The notes under the pieces are model-generated. The model was not told the origin of the DNA, did not search any database, and saw only the letters and a list, made by a program, of their open reading frames with translations. Shown here piece by piece: positions 43,538 through 51,985 of a DNA stretch of 64,000 nt. Location of the stretch: positions 186,001-250,000 of the forward strand of contig NZ_ANFM02000016.1 of NCBI RefSeq assembly GCF_000333895.2. Reading direction: 5' to 3'. Position 1 is the first letter of the stretch. Each line of letters starts with the position of its first letter. This DNA is from Grimontia indica. Its GTDB lineage: Bacteria; Pseudomonadota; Gammaproteobacteria; Enterobacterales; Vibrionaceae. Position numbers and translations under genes: made by a program.

Positions 43538-45385
43538 CTACATTATTTCTTCGGTGTATACACTGTAGCGCTTAAGTTCGGCGCGGTTTCTGCCAGCGCG
43601 CTTGGCTTTATAGAGGCATTGATCGGCTGATTCAAGCAACTGGTTTGGTTGGGTATCCGGTGTCGGTTTACAGATAATACCGCCGATACTGATAGTAATA
43701 ATGCCGCTGTTCGCACTCCCCTGATGAGGAATACAAAGGTCACGTACGGTTTGGCAAAGTTCCCATGCGACTTGCTGGGCGAAGTCTGGATCGGCTTTTG
43801 GCAATAGCAGGGCGAACTCTTCCCCACCAAACCGTGCTAGAGGCGCATGATATTCATTCGCCACTTTGTTCATGGCGCGTGCGACGTAACTGAGTACCTT
43901 GTCGCCTTGCAGGTGCCCGTAAATATCGTTGTAGGCTTTGAAATGGTCAATGTCGATCATCATGATGGTGACGGCGGTGTCATCATCAACGGCATCATAC
44001 AGAGCGGTGCTGAATAGGCGGCTAAATGGGCGACGGTTTAATAAGCGGGTCAACTCATCGGTTTCTGCTTCCAAGCGCAGTCGTTCGTTAGCCATGATGA
44101 GCTCTTCTTGGAGTTCAGTCATCGCCAGATGATCGCGCTCTCGAATCGTCAATTCACTCAGCATGGTAGCGAAGCGTTTGAGCAGAAGACTTTTATTCTC
44201 GTTCCAGCGTATAGAGCGGTGATTCGTGGTGGCGGCGACCAAACCAAAACTCTTGCGGCCATCCGTCAACGGGAACATCGCAAGGCTATGTACACCCAGA
44301 TGTTCAAGAAAGTCCCGCTCGGTAATGGCATTTTCATCAAGGTTGTTGATGTCTACGGTGGCGACATCCTGTGCTTCCATTAACCAGCGTTTTACTTTGT
44401 AGTTGTCGCTAAAATCGATAGACGGTTCATCGCTGTCGACAGGATAGGAGGCACGATATGAGACTTTTTCCTGATCGATAGAAAGCCAGAACACATGGTC
44501 GGATTCGAACAATTTGGCGAGGGTTGGCATACAAATACGAACATCATGTTCAACGTTGGTTTTGTGGCCTTTCAGCAGACGAAGAGAAAGATCGGCGAGA
44601 AGTTTGTTTGCAAGACTTTGCCATTCAAGCTCCTGGGCGCGCACGGTCACTTCTTCTGCCAGCAAGGTTTTGTGTTGCTTTAGCGTCCGTTCTTTGAGTT
44701 TGTTTTGGATAAAATCGCCTCGGATTCGCATGTACAGCTCTTGGATTGAGCGGGCAACCTGCCCAAGCTCGTCTTCGCTTCGGGTCAGCTTTTCTGGAAT
44801 CGCAAATTTTCTTACCGCATTCAAGTCGATACGATCGACAGTGTCGACCAATGAGCGGATTCTGCGGGTGAAGGTTCTGCGAACAATCACAATCAACAGG
44901 AAAGCGACCAACAGTGCTTCGAAGAGATAAACGAATGCTGAGGGTGTCGCGCTCTTGAAAGCGTCTTGTTTGATGGCTTCGAAATCCAGATAGATCTCAA
45001 GATCACCAATATCTTTTCCCTGATAGAACAAATCCTGCCGCATGAAATGCTCATCAGTTTTGCTCATAGAAGCGTTGTCTGCCCAATACTGTTGGCCGTC
45101 ATCACCTACCAGATAGACGTTGCTGACATAAGGCATATCAGCCAGTTGCTGCATTTGGCGAACGAGTAGGGTGAGATCATCCTGCTTGAGGGAATAGCCA
45201 ATTGTGCTGATGGTGCTCTTGATGCGTTTTTCGAGAGATTTTGTCGTCCACTCAACCGTGTTGCTGTAATTGATGCCAAGTTGAACTGTCACAGACACGA
45301 AAGCAAAGATAAGACTGATGCCAAGTACAATGGCGGAAAGTTTGGTCTGTATGCTCTGACGTGATTTATGAAAACTTTTTAGCAT
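43538..45385 (-). CDS. Membrane diguanylate cyclase with periplasmic sensor, HAMP, GAF and GGDEF
   Basis: A 615-aa inner-membrane protein that makes c-di-GMP. There is a transmembrane helix near residues 15-37, a periplasmic sensor region to about 145, a second helix (FVYLFEALLVAFLLIVIVRR) near 150-170, a HAMP-like linker with LTRSEDELGQVARSIQEL, a GAF-like domain about 255-415 and a C-terminal GGDEF domain. The catalytic motif is GGEEF in ARFGGEEFALLLPKA near 518, so it should be active. The RxxD inhibitory site five residues upstream is absent (EYHA), so product inhibition at that site is not expected. Confidence 0.9.
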   Translation of the reverse strand: MLKSFHKSRQSIQTKLSAIVLGISLIFAFVSVTVQLGINYSNTVEWTTKSLEKRIKSTISTIGYSLKQDDLTLLVRQMQQLADMPYVSNVYLVGDDGQQYWADNASMSKTDEHFMRQDLFYQGKDIGDLEIYLDFEAIKQDAFKSATPSAFVYLFEALLVAFLLIVIVRRTFTRRIRSLVDTVDRIDLNAVRKFAIPEKLTRSEDELGQVARSIQELYMRIRGDFIQNKLKERTLKQHKTLLAEEVTVRAQELEWQSLANKLLADLSLRLLKGHKTNVEHDVRICMPTLAKLFESDHVFWLSIDQEKVSYRASYPVDSDEPSIDFSDNYKVKRWLMEAQDVATVDINNLDENAITERDFLEHLGVHSLAMFPLTDGRKSFGLVAATTNHRSIRWNENKSLLLKRFATMLSELTIRERDHLAMTELQEELIMANERLRLEAETDELTRLLNRRPFSRLFSTALYDAVDDDTAVTIMMIDIDHFKAYNDIYGHLQGDKVLSYVARAMNKVANEYHAPLARFGGEEFALLLPKADPDFAQQVAWELCQTVRDLCIPHQGSANSGIITISIGGIICKPTPDTQPNQLLESADQCLYKAKRAGRNRAELKRYSVYTEEIM

Positions 45386-45891
45386 TCAAGGCTCTTATCG
45401 TTTCGACGGCTCTTAATGAGTAAGACGACATTCTCGAATAGGATGCGTCTTAGCATATATGACACAAAATATGACAACATGTTCAAAGATAGTGAATGAA
45501 CATGTCATGGTTTTGTTAAACAAAAGCAAACTGCGAGAGCGGTCTTGATAAAAGCGTAAGACGGCACGCATTGCGAGGAAGAGATAAACAGCATTCCACC
45601 GTGCTCTTAGAAGTCAATGAGCCTGAATATCAAGTGGATAAGTTTGCTTGTTCTGCTTCTCATTCCCAGACCGACGTTCCATTGGTTTATCAATAAATTT
45701 GTCAGCTGTGTGCATTTTACAGGAAAAGTGACTCAAAAATAGCGCAAACAATAGCCTGTTACCGCTATTGAATGCCGTTTGGATATAAATCAGTCAAATG
45801 AAAAAGAGATGTAGCACGTAAGTCAAACTCGCATGAATCATGCGTCTTTAGGTTGTTTGGGTATTGAAGATCGTTTCTGGTGGTCGTTTCC
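45386..45891. other. 506-bp gap upstream of the diguanylate cyclase
   Basis: No gene seen. It contains a small hairpin CGCATGAATCATGCG (45830-45844) and next to it an AGGTTGTTTGGGTAT arm (45850-45864) of the dispersed repeat family. Confidence 0.5.
45850..45864. repeat. Single arm of the TTGGGTAT repeat family
   Basis: AGGTTGTTTGGGTAT is identical to the right arm at 5291-5305; the left arm is not recognisable. Confidence 0.5.
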
Positions 45892-46056
45892 TTAATCGTG
45901 CCTGCTGACACACACACGGTGGCTACCTACGTTAGTTTGTTGACCCATATCTAGGCAGGCATCGAGGTAGGTGAACTTTTGATACTCCACGCCGAATATA
46001 AAAGCACCAATTATCATCACAACAACGATTATCCATCGGAAAATCTTCAATTTCAT
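45892..46056 (-). CDS. Small membrane-anchored protein, 54 aa
   Basis: A short gene on the minus strand. It begins MKLKIFRW followed by a hydrophobic segment IIVVVMIIGAFIFGVEYQ (residues 9-26), then a short tail with two cysteines (DACLDMG, HRVCVSRHD). A short basic start, one membrane span and a C-x13-C tail fit a membrane-anchored or secreted microprotein whose two cysteines could pair outside the cytoplasm. I recall small vibrio proteins of the same plan ending in CxxxG...ICV, but no function is known. A different frame over the same DNA (45932-46231) is less convincing because it lacks such organisation. Confidence 0.6.
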   Translation of the reverse strand: MKLKIFRWIIVVVMIIGAFIFGVEYQKFTYLDACLDMGQQTNVGSHRVCVSRHD

Positions 46057-46410
46057 GTAAACTGCCCGCCCTTGAAAACGACCTATAAGCGTAGTTTAGG
46101 CTGCTCGATTGTGTTGCGTTATTACTGATATGAACCCAAGGGTCTGCACAGATTTTTAGGTTTTGTGTCAGTCTGAGCCAACAGCCCCTAAGCTTTGCCC
46201 AGAACAATATTCTGAATAACGGTAAGAGCACAGCATTAGCGATTTATTACTTAGACCTGTTTTTAAAAAAAACAAAAATAAAAACAGCAATTTATTTCAT
46301 TTTTTGCTGTGGCAGCTATGAAATCAGCTTCTATACTCAATCTGTATGTGCTTGATGTGGCAATGCTAATCAAGTGCAACGGGTTTTCACATGGAATAAG
46401 AGAAATCACA
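46057..46410. other. 354-bp region between the 54-aa gene and the 115-aa gene
   Basis: No clear gene. An A-rich stretch lies near 46264-46300. The frame of the following gene is open from 46309, so its true start could lie here. Confidence 0.45.
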
Positions 46411-46758
46411 TTGAAAACGACAAAACGAATCCGCAAGTTTTTCCCATTGGACTTCTATGGCGAAGATAGAGGTTGGCGGTTTGTTATCAGAGCTTACAGT
46501 GCGGCTGAAGTTTTCGATGCGCTAATGTGGCGCTCTTACCTTTCTGTCCGCCGTCAGGACTTCAACTTACTGCATTTGGCTATTGAAACGTTCCAGTATG
46601 TGAATGACTACTCAGAAGGCCGTATTGCGGAAGTTGCTGGATCCCACGGTACGCTGATGCGCGTAAAAATGTTGGGTCCGGTAGTAGAAGTTGGTGCGTT
46701 GAACCAAGCCTATCTCGACAAGAAACTGCTGGAAGAAAAGTTTTCATCTGTTGCTTAA
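46411..46758 (+). CDS. Uncharacterised 115-aa protein
   Basis: No family recognised. The protein is soluble, with GEDRGWRFVIRAYSAAEVFD and RRQDFNLLHLAIETFQYVND as its most conserved-looking stretches, and ends in a charged helix KKLLEEKF. I start it at a TTG (46411) with AGAG upstream because the following residues KTTKRIRKFFPLDFYG read as a normal soluble N-terminus; the frame is open back to a GTG at 46309 (149 aa) and an ATG at 46318. Monocistronic with a strong terminator, which argues for a real expressed gene. Confidence 0.6.
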   Translation: MKTTKRIRKFFPLDFYGEDRGWRFVIRAYSAAEVFDALMWRSYLSVRRQDFNLLHLAIETFQYVNDYSEGRIAEVAGSHGTLMRVKMLGPVVEVGALNQAYLDKKLLEEKFSSVA

Positions 46759-46767
46759 ACCACCTCG

Positions 46768-46800
46768 AAAAAAGCCGGACGTTTTTGCCCGGCTTTTTTA
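46768..46800 (+). terminator. Terminator after the 115-aa gene
   Basis: AAAAAAGCCGG and CCGGCTTTTTT stem with a T-tract. Confidence 0.9.
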
Positions 46801-47117
46801 TGTCTGGCGATCCAATTTTCCTTAAATTGGCCTTGTCTGCCATACCGCACATCGGCCGCTCACAAATAAATCAGTGTTAAATGGCCTGACACCCCCACCT
46901 AATCAAATTCACTTCGCATATTTTTACATCTAATTCGTAACGAAATATTTCCATTAGTAACAAAACAACAAGTTTTTAACCTGCTGATCTCTAGCTAAGT
47001 GATGGAAATATCGTCAATTTGAATGCTCTAACTCTCTGATTAAACGCCTATATGTTACAGGGTTGTAATATTTTAATTTTTAGCACTTTAAAACGAAGTG
47101 TGTGAAAATAGCCGCAA
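46801..47117. other. A+T-rich gap upstream of the four-helix membrane protein
   Basis: About 315 bases with no gene; must hold the promoter for the next gene. Confidence 0.5.
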
Positions 47118-47537
47118 GTGAGCAAAAATCGCTCAATCTTTTCATTAACCTTGCTTATTGGAGTAGAAATGGCCTTTTTCGCGGTTATTTTTCTTTCAGT
47201 TGTTGGCGGCATCCTGGCTGGCGATCACTTCCACTCATATATGGTGGGCTTTTCGTTAGCGACGATAGCTGTAGGGTGTTGTTACTGGCTAAGCTTCCGA
47301 CACACTAAGTACCCTCAACTTGCTCTTCTGCTGTTGATCTCTGGATTCGCAGTTAAGCTGGGTATCACGGTGTTTGGTGTCATGTGGAGTCTGGAAAGGG
47401 AGTTGATTACTTCCCCCTTTGTCTTTGCATTGTCTTACTTGTTTTTCTCTTTGGTCGCGACATATGGCTACTTCAAATACAGAGAATTTTGGAACAAGCG
47501 TATGGACGCCGTCAAAGCAAAACTGCAGACAACCTAA
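47118..47537 (+). CDS. Four-helix membrane protein, possibly AtpI-like
   Basis: A 139-aa inner-membrane protein with four predicted helices: about residues 7-30, 40-57, 65-85 and 100-120. The third helix, ISGFAVKLGITVFGVMW, carries a G-x3-K pattern reminiscent of ATP synthase subunit I, and the last is followed by a charged tail. The resemblance is weak and no other atp genes are near, so the function is left open. The start is a GTG without a clear ribosome site; an ATG at 47169 has GGAG in front but would cut into the first helix. Confidence 0.6.
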   Translation: MSKNRSIFSLTLLIGVEMAFFAVIFLSVVGGILAGDHFHSYMVGFSLATIAVGCCYWLSFRHTKYPQLALLLLISGFAVKLGITVFGVMWSLERELITSPFVFALSYLFFSLVATYGYFKYREFWNKRMDAVKAKLQTT

Positions 47538-47553
47538 CACGCTAGATTTCGAT

Positions 47554-47579
47554 AAAAGGCAGCTTCGGCTGCCTTTTTC
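47554..47579 (+). terminator. Terminator with UUCG tetraloop
   Basis: AAAAGGCAGC-TTCG-GCTGCCTTTT, then more Ts. Confidence 0.92.
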
Positions 47580-47717
47580 TTTTTTGGGGTAAAAAGTATT
47601 TGTCGTCAGACACCTCAAATACTCGTTCAATTTCACAGTTCGTTGATGTAATGAATCACAACTGTTAGTGATGTCTAAACTAGAAGACAGGCGATCTTCT
47701 TATCAGGCAACGTGGCC

Positions 47718-49244
47718 ATGACATTCCGGAAGCTAAACATACTTCTGAGTGCGCTGACTCTCTCGGTCTGCGCCATTTTGGTGTTTCATAATGTTCGTCA
47801 GGCTGAGTACTTGAACGAGATGAATGAGTCATGGAATAAGGCGTCAGTTCAAAACATTCAGATCGCTCTGGACTTAGCTGAACTGGAAAGGGCATTTGGC
47901 TATGTTGGTTTCATTCACCACTTCAAAAACTATGTGATTCGTCGCGAAGATGTTTACTACAGAGATGCCACGGAAAGCTATTGGGAAACCACGGATGCTT
48001 TGAAGCGAGTCATGTCTTCGGAATTGCCTGAATACGACCAACAGGATTTGCTGATAGTTCAGGCGACCCTAAACGAATACTTTCGTAATCTAAATGACCT
48101 GTACCTTCATCACGCACATCTGCCCGCCGAGGAGGCTGATAGATTGGTCAGGGTAGACGACAGTCAAGCCCGTGCAGCGCTGGTGAGGCTGCGTGCAGAT
48201 CTGATTCCGAGTCCTCTTGAGCAATACAACGAAACGTTGGCCAGTAATCAAACCAATGCTTTTTGGACTCTCGTCAGCAGTACCTACCCGCTATTTATCA
48301 TCTTGGCCTTTGCTTTTACGATCTCTTTCGTGAGCAGAAAAGTGTTAATGCGGGCTAAGGAAATCGACACAATTTTCAATGCTTCTCCTGATGCTTTCAT
48401 CTACTCAGATATCGATGGAAAAATTCTGAGAGCCAATGTGATGGCGTCGAAAGTATTCGGATACAGCGAATCCGAGTTGAAAGAAATGAAGATTGAAGAC
48501 CTCGTCGACCCGACCGTCAAAGATCGCCATGTTAAGCTCAGAGAACGATTTATCGCCAACAAAGGCAGTCGTGTGATGGGCGGTAATAATGCCGAGATCA
48601 AAGGGCAGACGAAGTCCGGCAGGCTGGTTCCGCTTAATGTTGCCATTTCTTCGTTCGTTTTTGGCCCCCATAAAGGGGTGATTGCCATCGCCCGTGATAT
48701 GACGGCCCTAAAGCAAATGGAGTTAGACTCGTCGCACGATGCACTGACTACCGTCTATAACCGACGTTATATTGAAGCGAAACTGGATGAGGAAGTGAAG
48801 CGAGCAAAGCGCTATGGCCGCGGGCTTTCGGTACTTCTTGTCGATCTGGATAATTTCAAAAGACTGAATGACACTGAAGGCCACAGAGCGGGTGATAGGG
48901 GTCTGGTCGTCGCGGCAGAACATCTTCGTCAGCAGTTGAGAAAACACGACTTTGTCGGCCGCTGGGGCGGCGATGAGTTTTTAGTAGTATGCCCAGAAAT
49001 CAGTCAGGGTGACGCGACAGAAATTGCGGACCGTATACGCAGGCGTTTCGAAGAAATCCATTTCCCCTGGGGGTGTGATGTGACCATGAGCATTGGCATT
49101 TCGACACTTCAAACCAACTCCGCCAACGTCACCACGCAAAACCTGTTTGATGAAGCTGATAAGGCTTTATACAGTGCCAAAGAGCGCGGAAGAAACCGCG
49201 TTGAGCATTTCGCTGATCTCATGCGCCCTAAACGTATTAAATGA
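47718..49244 (+). CDS. Diguanylate cyclase with periplasmic sensor and PAS domain
   Basis: A 508-aa inner-membrane protein. Two membrane helices (about residues 6-24 and 193-212) flank a helical periplasmic sensor. A PAS domain (about 225-335, TIFNASPDAFIYSDIDGKIL, RLVPLNVAISSFV) precedes a C-terminal GGDEF domain with the active motif GGDEF in GRWGGDEFLVVCP near 418. The inhibitory site RKHD is present five residues upstream, so feedback control by c-di-GMP is expected. The start could be GTG 47712 or ATG 47718. Second cyclase within 6 kb. Confidence 0.9.
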   Translation: MTFRKLNILLSALTLSVCAILVFHNVRQAEYLNEMNESWNKASVQNIQIALDLAELERAFGYVGFIHHFKNYVIRREDVYYRDATESYWETTDALKRVMSSELPEYDQQDLLIVQATLNEYFRNLNDLYLHHAHLPAEEADRLVRVDDSQARAALVRLRADLIPSPLEQYNETLASNQTNAFWTLVSSTYPLFIILAFAFTISFVSRKVLMRAKEIDTIFNASPDAFIYSDIDGKILRANVMASKVFGYSESELKEMKIEDLVDPTVKDRHVKLRERFIANKGSRVMGGNNAEIKGQTKSGRLVPLNVAISSFVFGPHKGVIAIARDMTALKQMELDSSHDALTTVYNRRYIEAKLDEEVKRAKRYGRGLSVLLVDLDNFKRLNDTEGHRAGDRGLVVAAEHLRQQLRKHDFVGRWGGDEFLVVCPEISQGDATEIADRIRRRFEEIHFPWGCDVTMSIGISTLQTNSANVTTQNLFDEADKALYSAKERGRNRVEHFADLMRPKRIK

Positions 49245-49250
49245 AACTCT

Positions 49251-49826
49251 TCAGCCCCGATTCACCGTTTGGTCCGGTACCGCGACAGACTTTCCATCCT
49301 CTTTGAAAAACGGCGTCGGTACGTTGGTACCCTTGATTTTGTTTTTCAGCATAAAACCCATGACCGCGACTAATGACTTCATCGAAAACTTTGGGTGGGG
49401 TTTTGTCGGTGGGTTGCCTTTCGCAAAAGAGCCCATGACATAACACTTCACAGGCCCAATCGCTTCTTCTTTTTTCGCATCTTGGATCGCGGCGGTAGGG
49501 ATGCCGACAAATGGGTGTTTTCTACTGATAGTGTTGGCAATTGGGGTGTGGCAACAAGCCGTGTAAAAGCGATAAATGCCGCCCGGAGTCATTCTGACAC
49601 AGCGGAGCTGATCGGCCCCTTGGTGGATCACAATGTCTGCGGGTGCTAATTGGAAAATGTCTGTTCCGCCCCATTCATCCAGCCACTTCTCTTCATTGCC
49701 GACATGTTTTGCGAAACCTTGGCAGTCATCGCAGTAGCAGACCATGTGATTACCGGATTGAGGCGATACGCGTTTTAACGTGCCTTCCAGTTCGCCACAT
49801 TCGCAGCGTAGAGTGAGATCTGTCAT
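49251..49826 (-). CDS. DUF6151/GFA-like zinc-binding protein
   Basis: A 191-aa protein. The N-terminal Cys pattern C-E-C-G near residue 8 and C-Y-C-D-D-C near 30, with ACCHTPIA near 91, match the zinc sites of glutathione-dependent formaldehyde-activating (GFA)-like proteins and DUF6151. It is probably cytoplasmic. Substrate unknown. It converges on the diguanylate cyclase with a six-base gap and lies downstream of the FemAB-like gene in the same orientation. Confidence 0.75.
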   Translation of the reverse strand: MTDLTLRCECGELEGTLKRVSPQSGNHMVCYCDDCQGFAKHVGNEEKWLDEWGGTDIFQLAPADIVIHQGADQLRCVRMTPGGIYRFYTACCHTPIANTISRKHPFVGIPTAAIQDAKKEEAIGPVKCYVMGSFAKGNPPTKPHPKFSMKSLVAVMGFMLKNKIKGTNVPTPFFKEDGKSVAVPDQTVNRG

Positions 49827-49870
49827 AGAAACCTCTTTTTGCCTTTTCTTTTATTTAAGCATCATCTAAC

Positions 49871-51025
49871 TCATTGTGAGTCTGAGATTTGTTTGAATGG
49901 CAGGTGGGCCAGCGCATCCTCGTAGTAACCCTGAATTAATCCATGCTCGCGTTGCAGATAATCTTCGATTGCTTGATGGAAGCCTTGGTGACGCAAATGA
50001 TGGAGTGAATGGGTGATGACTGGCTCAAATCCCCTAAGCAGCTTGTGTTCGCCTTGTGCGCCTGCATCGAAACGGGCGATCTGATTGGCAATGCAATATT
50101 CAATACCTTGGTAATAGCACAGCTCAAAGTGAAGGTTTTCAAACTCCGATAGACACCCCCAATAACGCCCATACAAGGTTTCTTCAGAACGAAAATACAG
50201 CGAGCCAGCAACACGTTCTCCGTCGACCAAAGCAAACACCAATACCAATGCGTCGGGTATTGCGATCATCAGTTGTTCAAAGAAGTCCTGATTCAGGTAG
50301 CCCGTATGGCCTGAGCGTTTGAGGTAAGTACGTTGGTAGAATTGATAGAACCGACTCAGCTGTTCTGCTGTCACCTCATGTCCTTCAACAACTTCCACTG
50401 AAACACCCTGTTCGGCAATGCTTTTGCGCTCTTTGCGGATGTTCTTGCGTTTGCGGGAAGTGAGGGCATTCAGAAAGTCATCAAACGTGCTGTAGTCGCG
50501 GTTGAACCAGTGGAACTGGACAGCGCGTCGCTCGAGAAAGCCGCCAGCATGGCGCTCTTCCAGCAAGTTTTTTGGCGGGAAAAGAATGTGAATACCGGAA
50601 CATTCAAGTTGTTCGGCGAGTGAATGCATGGCCCCCATTAGGTATCGGCGAATTTCTACGTCATCTTCACTCTGTGAAACCAAAAGGCGCGGGCCTGATG
50701 CCGGAGTAAATGGCACAGCACAGATAACCTTAGGGTAGTATTCCAAGCCCGCGTCTTCGTATGCTTCCGCCCAGGACCAGTCAAAGACATATTCGCCATA
50801 AGGGTGAGTTTTTAGGTAGCAAGGTGCCGCACCAATCAGTTCATCGCCGCGGAAAACACCAATATATTGGGCGTACCAGCCGCTTTTCCGACTGATGGTT
50901 TGACTGGTTTCAAACGTTTTCAGAAAGGCATAGCGAAGAAAAGGGTAGTCGTCAGCGAGCAGCGCATCCCAGGCTTTTTCACCAAACTCTTCAATGTGGG
51001 CGACAACCCGGCATTCCAATGTCAT
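49871..51025 (-). CDS. FemAB/GNAT-like protein (PF04339, DUF482)
   Basis: A 384-aa cytoplasmic protein of the FemAB-like/peptidogalycan family, with an acyltransferase (GNAT) fold. Recognisable parts are an N-terminal WDALLADDYPFLRYAFL near residues 19-35, SGWYAQYIGVFRGDELIGAA near 48-67, SRKRKNIRKERKSIAEQGV near 189-207 and a C-terminal RFDAGAQGEHKLLRGFEPV near 330. Members are predicted to transfer an acyl or aminoacyl group; the substrate is unknown. Confidence 0.85.
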   Translation of the reverse strand: MTLECRVVAHIEEFGEKAWDALLADDYPFLRYAFLKTFETSQTISRKSGWYAQYIGVFRGDELIGAAPCYLKTHPYGEYVFDWSWAEAYEDAGLEYYPKVICAVPFTPASGPRLLVSQSEDDVEIRRYLMGAMHSLAEQLECSGIHILFPPKNLLEERHAGGFLERRAVQFHWFNRDYSTFDDFLNALTSRKRKNIRKERKSIAEQGVSVEVVEGHEVTAEQLSRFYQFYQRTYLKRSGHTGYLNQDFFEQLMIAIPDALVLVFALVDGERVAGSLYFRSEETLYGRYWGCLSEFENLHFELCYYQGIEYCIANQIARFDAGAQGEHKLLRGFEPVITHSLHHLRHQGFHQAIEDYLQREHGLIQGYYEDALAHLPFKQISDSQ

Positions 51026-51349
51026 GGATTCTCTAACTTCCTTTAAGTGATGGAATAAATAGTGACTGACCCTAATGAAAGATCAACCCACACACATTAG
51101 GTGATTACGCTTCACACACATAGACAGTCTTTATTCACTATGGACGATCTAGATCACGGAGATTAATTCCATGCTGTTCATTAAATGCAATCAGATATTC
51201 TGAATTCGGAAAGTGGCGAGATTTAATACTGGCATATCAGACTTTATTTGGTTTTTGCTATTGATGAAATGTATTTGGGTGGCATAAGATTCTTTTAACA
51301 ATCTAGTAACAGATTGGGTTTTGTCAGACCAATCCACAAGGAATGAGAT
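51026..51349. other. Divergent region, FemAB-like and dioxygenase genes
   Basis: 324 bases without a gene; a GACCCTAA half-copy of the dispersed palindrome is at 51068-51075. It holds the two divergent promoters. Confidence 0.45.
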
Positions 51350-51985
51350 ATGCAAAACAAGTTTCTGATTGAAGCCTTCCAAACCCCCGAGAATGTTGCT
51401 TCGACCTTGCTCCCTTACTTTGGTGAGCTAAGCAAAGACCCTTATGTCGATAGCGATGTCCGTTTCCGAAGCTACGCCCGTTTTTCGCTCTCAGACAAAG
51501 GCGATATTGTCCGTTTACCCCACGCGGCGTTCATGCAGTCATCAGAGGTAAACCGGGTAGTTGGCGATATTGAACGTCACTTTGAACCAATGTCTGATGA
51601 CATGATCGATTTGCCCGAATTCCAGCACTTGCTGAAGTCCTTTGCCAGTGCCACTGGGCTTGAACACACCGGCGCTAACATCGACGTACATCAGATCCGC
51701 GTGACCTGTTCGGCAAGCGATACCAGCGCGCCGGCACCGGAGGGTATTCATCAGGATGGCTTCCGCTTTGTAGGCATTTTCTGTGTGCAGCGTAAGAACA
51801 TTGCAGGTGGTTTTACCCAGATCTATTCCTCTCCAGTGGATCAACACCCACACCTGAATACGGTGCTGGAACCAAACCAATTCATCATTCTGGATGACCA
51901 ACGTTACTATCACCACATCTCAGAAACACTGTCGAGTAACCGAGGCGAGGAGGGAGTGCGCGATGTCTTCGTATTCACCGCTTAA
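51350..51985 (+). CDS. 2-oxoglutarate/Fe(II) dioxygenase (PF10014-like)
   Basis: A 211-aa non-haem iron dioxygenase. The iron ligands are visible as HQDGF near residue 139 (H-x-D) and the distal histidine in RYYHHISE near 187, with an arginine shortly after for 2-oxoglutarate. The fold and motif spacing resemble the 2OG-Fe_Oxy_2 family that includes free-amino-acid hydroxylases such as isoleucine dioxygenase. The true substrate is unknown. The next gene starts inside its last 23 bases, so the two are translationally coupled. Confidence 0.82.
   Translation: MQNKFLIEAFQTPENVASTLLPYFGELSKDPYVDSDVRFRSYARFSLSDKGDIVRLPHAAFMQSSEVNRVVGDIERHFEPMSDDMIDLPEFQHLLKSFASATGLEHTGANIDVHQIRVTCSASDTSAPAPEGIHQDGFRFVGIFCVQRKNIAGGFTQIYSSPVDQHPHLNTVLEPNQFIILDDQRYYHHISETLSSNRGEEGVRDVFVFTA

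Noticed and set aside
45932-46231. 99-aa minus-strand frame overlapping the 54-aa gene
   Set aside because: Composition is Cys/Arg/Ser-rich like an out-of-frame translation; the overlapping 54-aa frame has a proper membrane segment and start.
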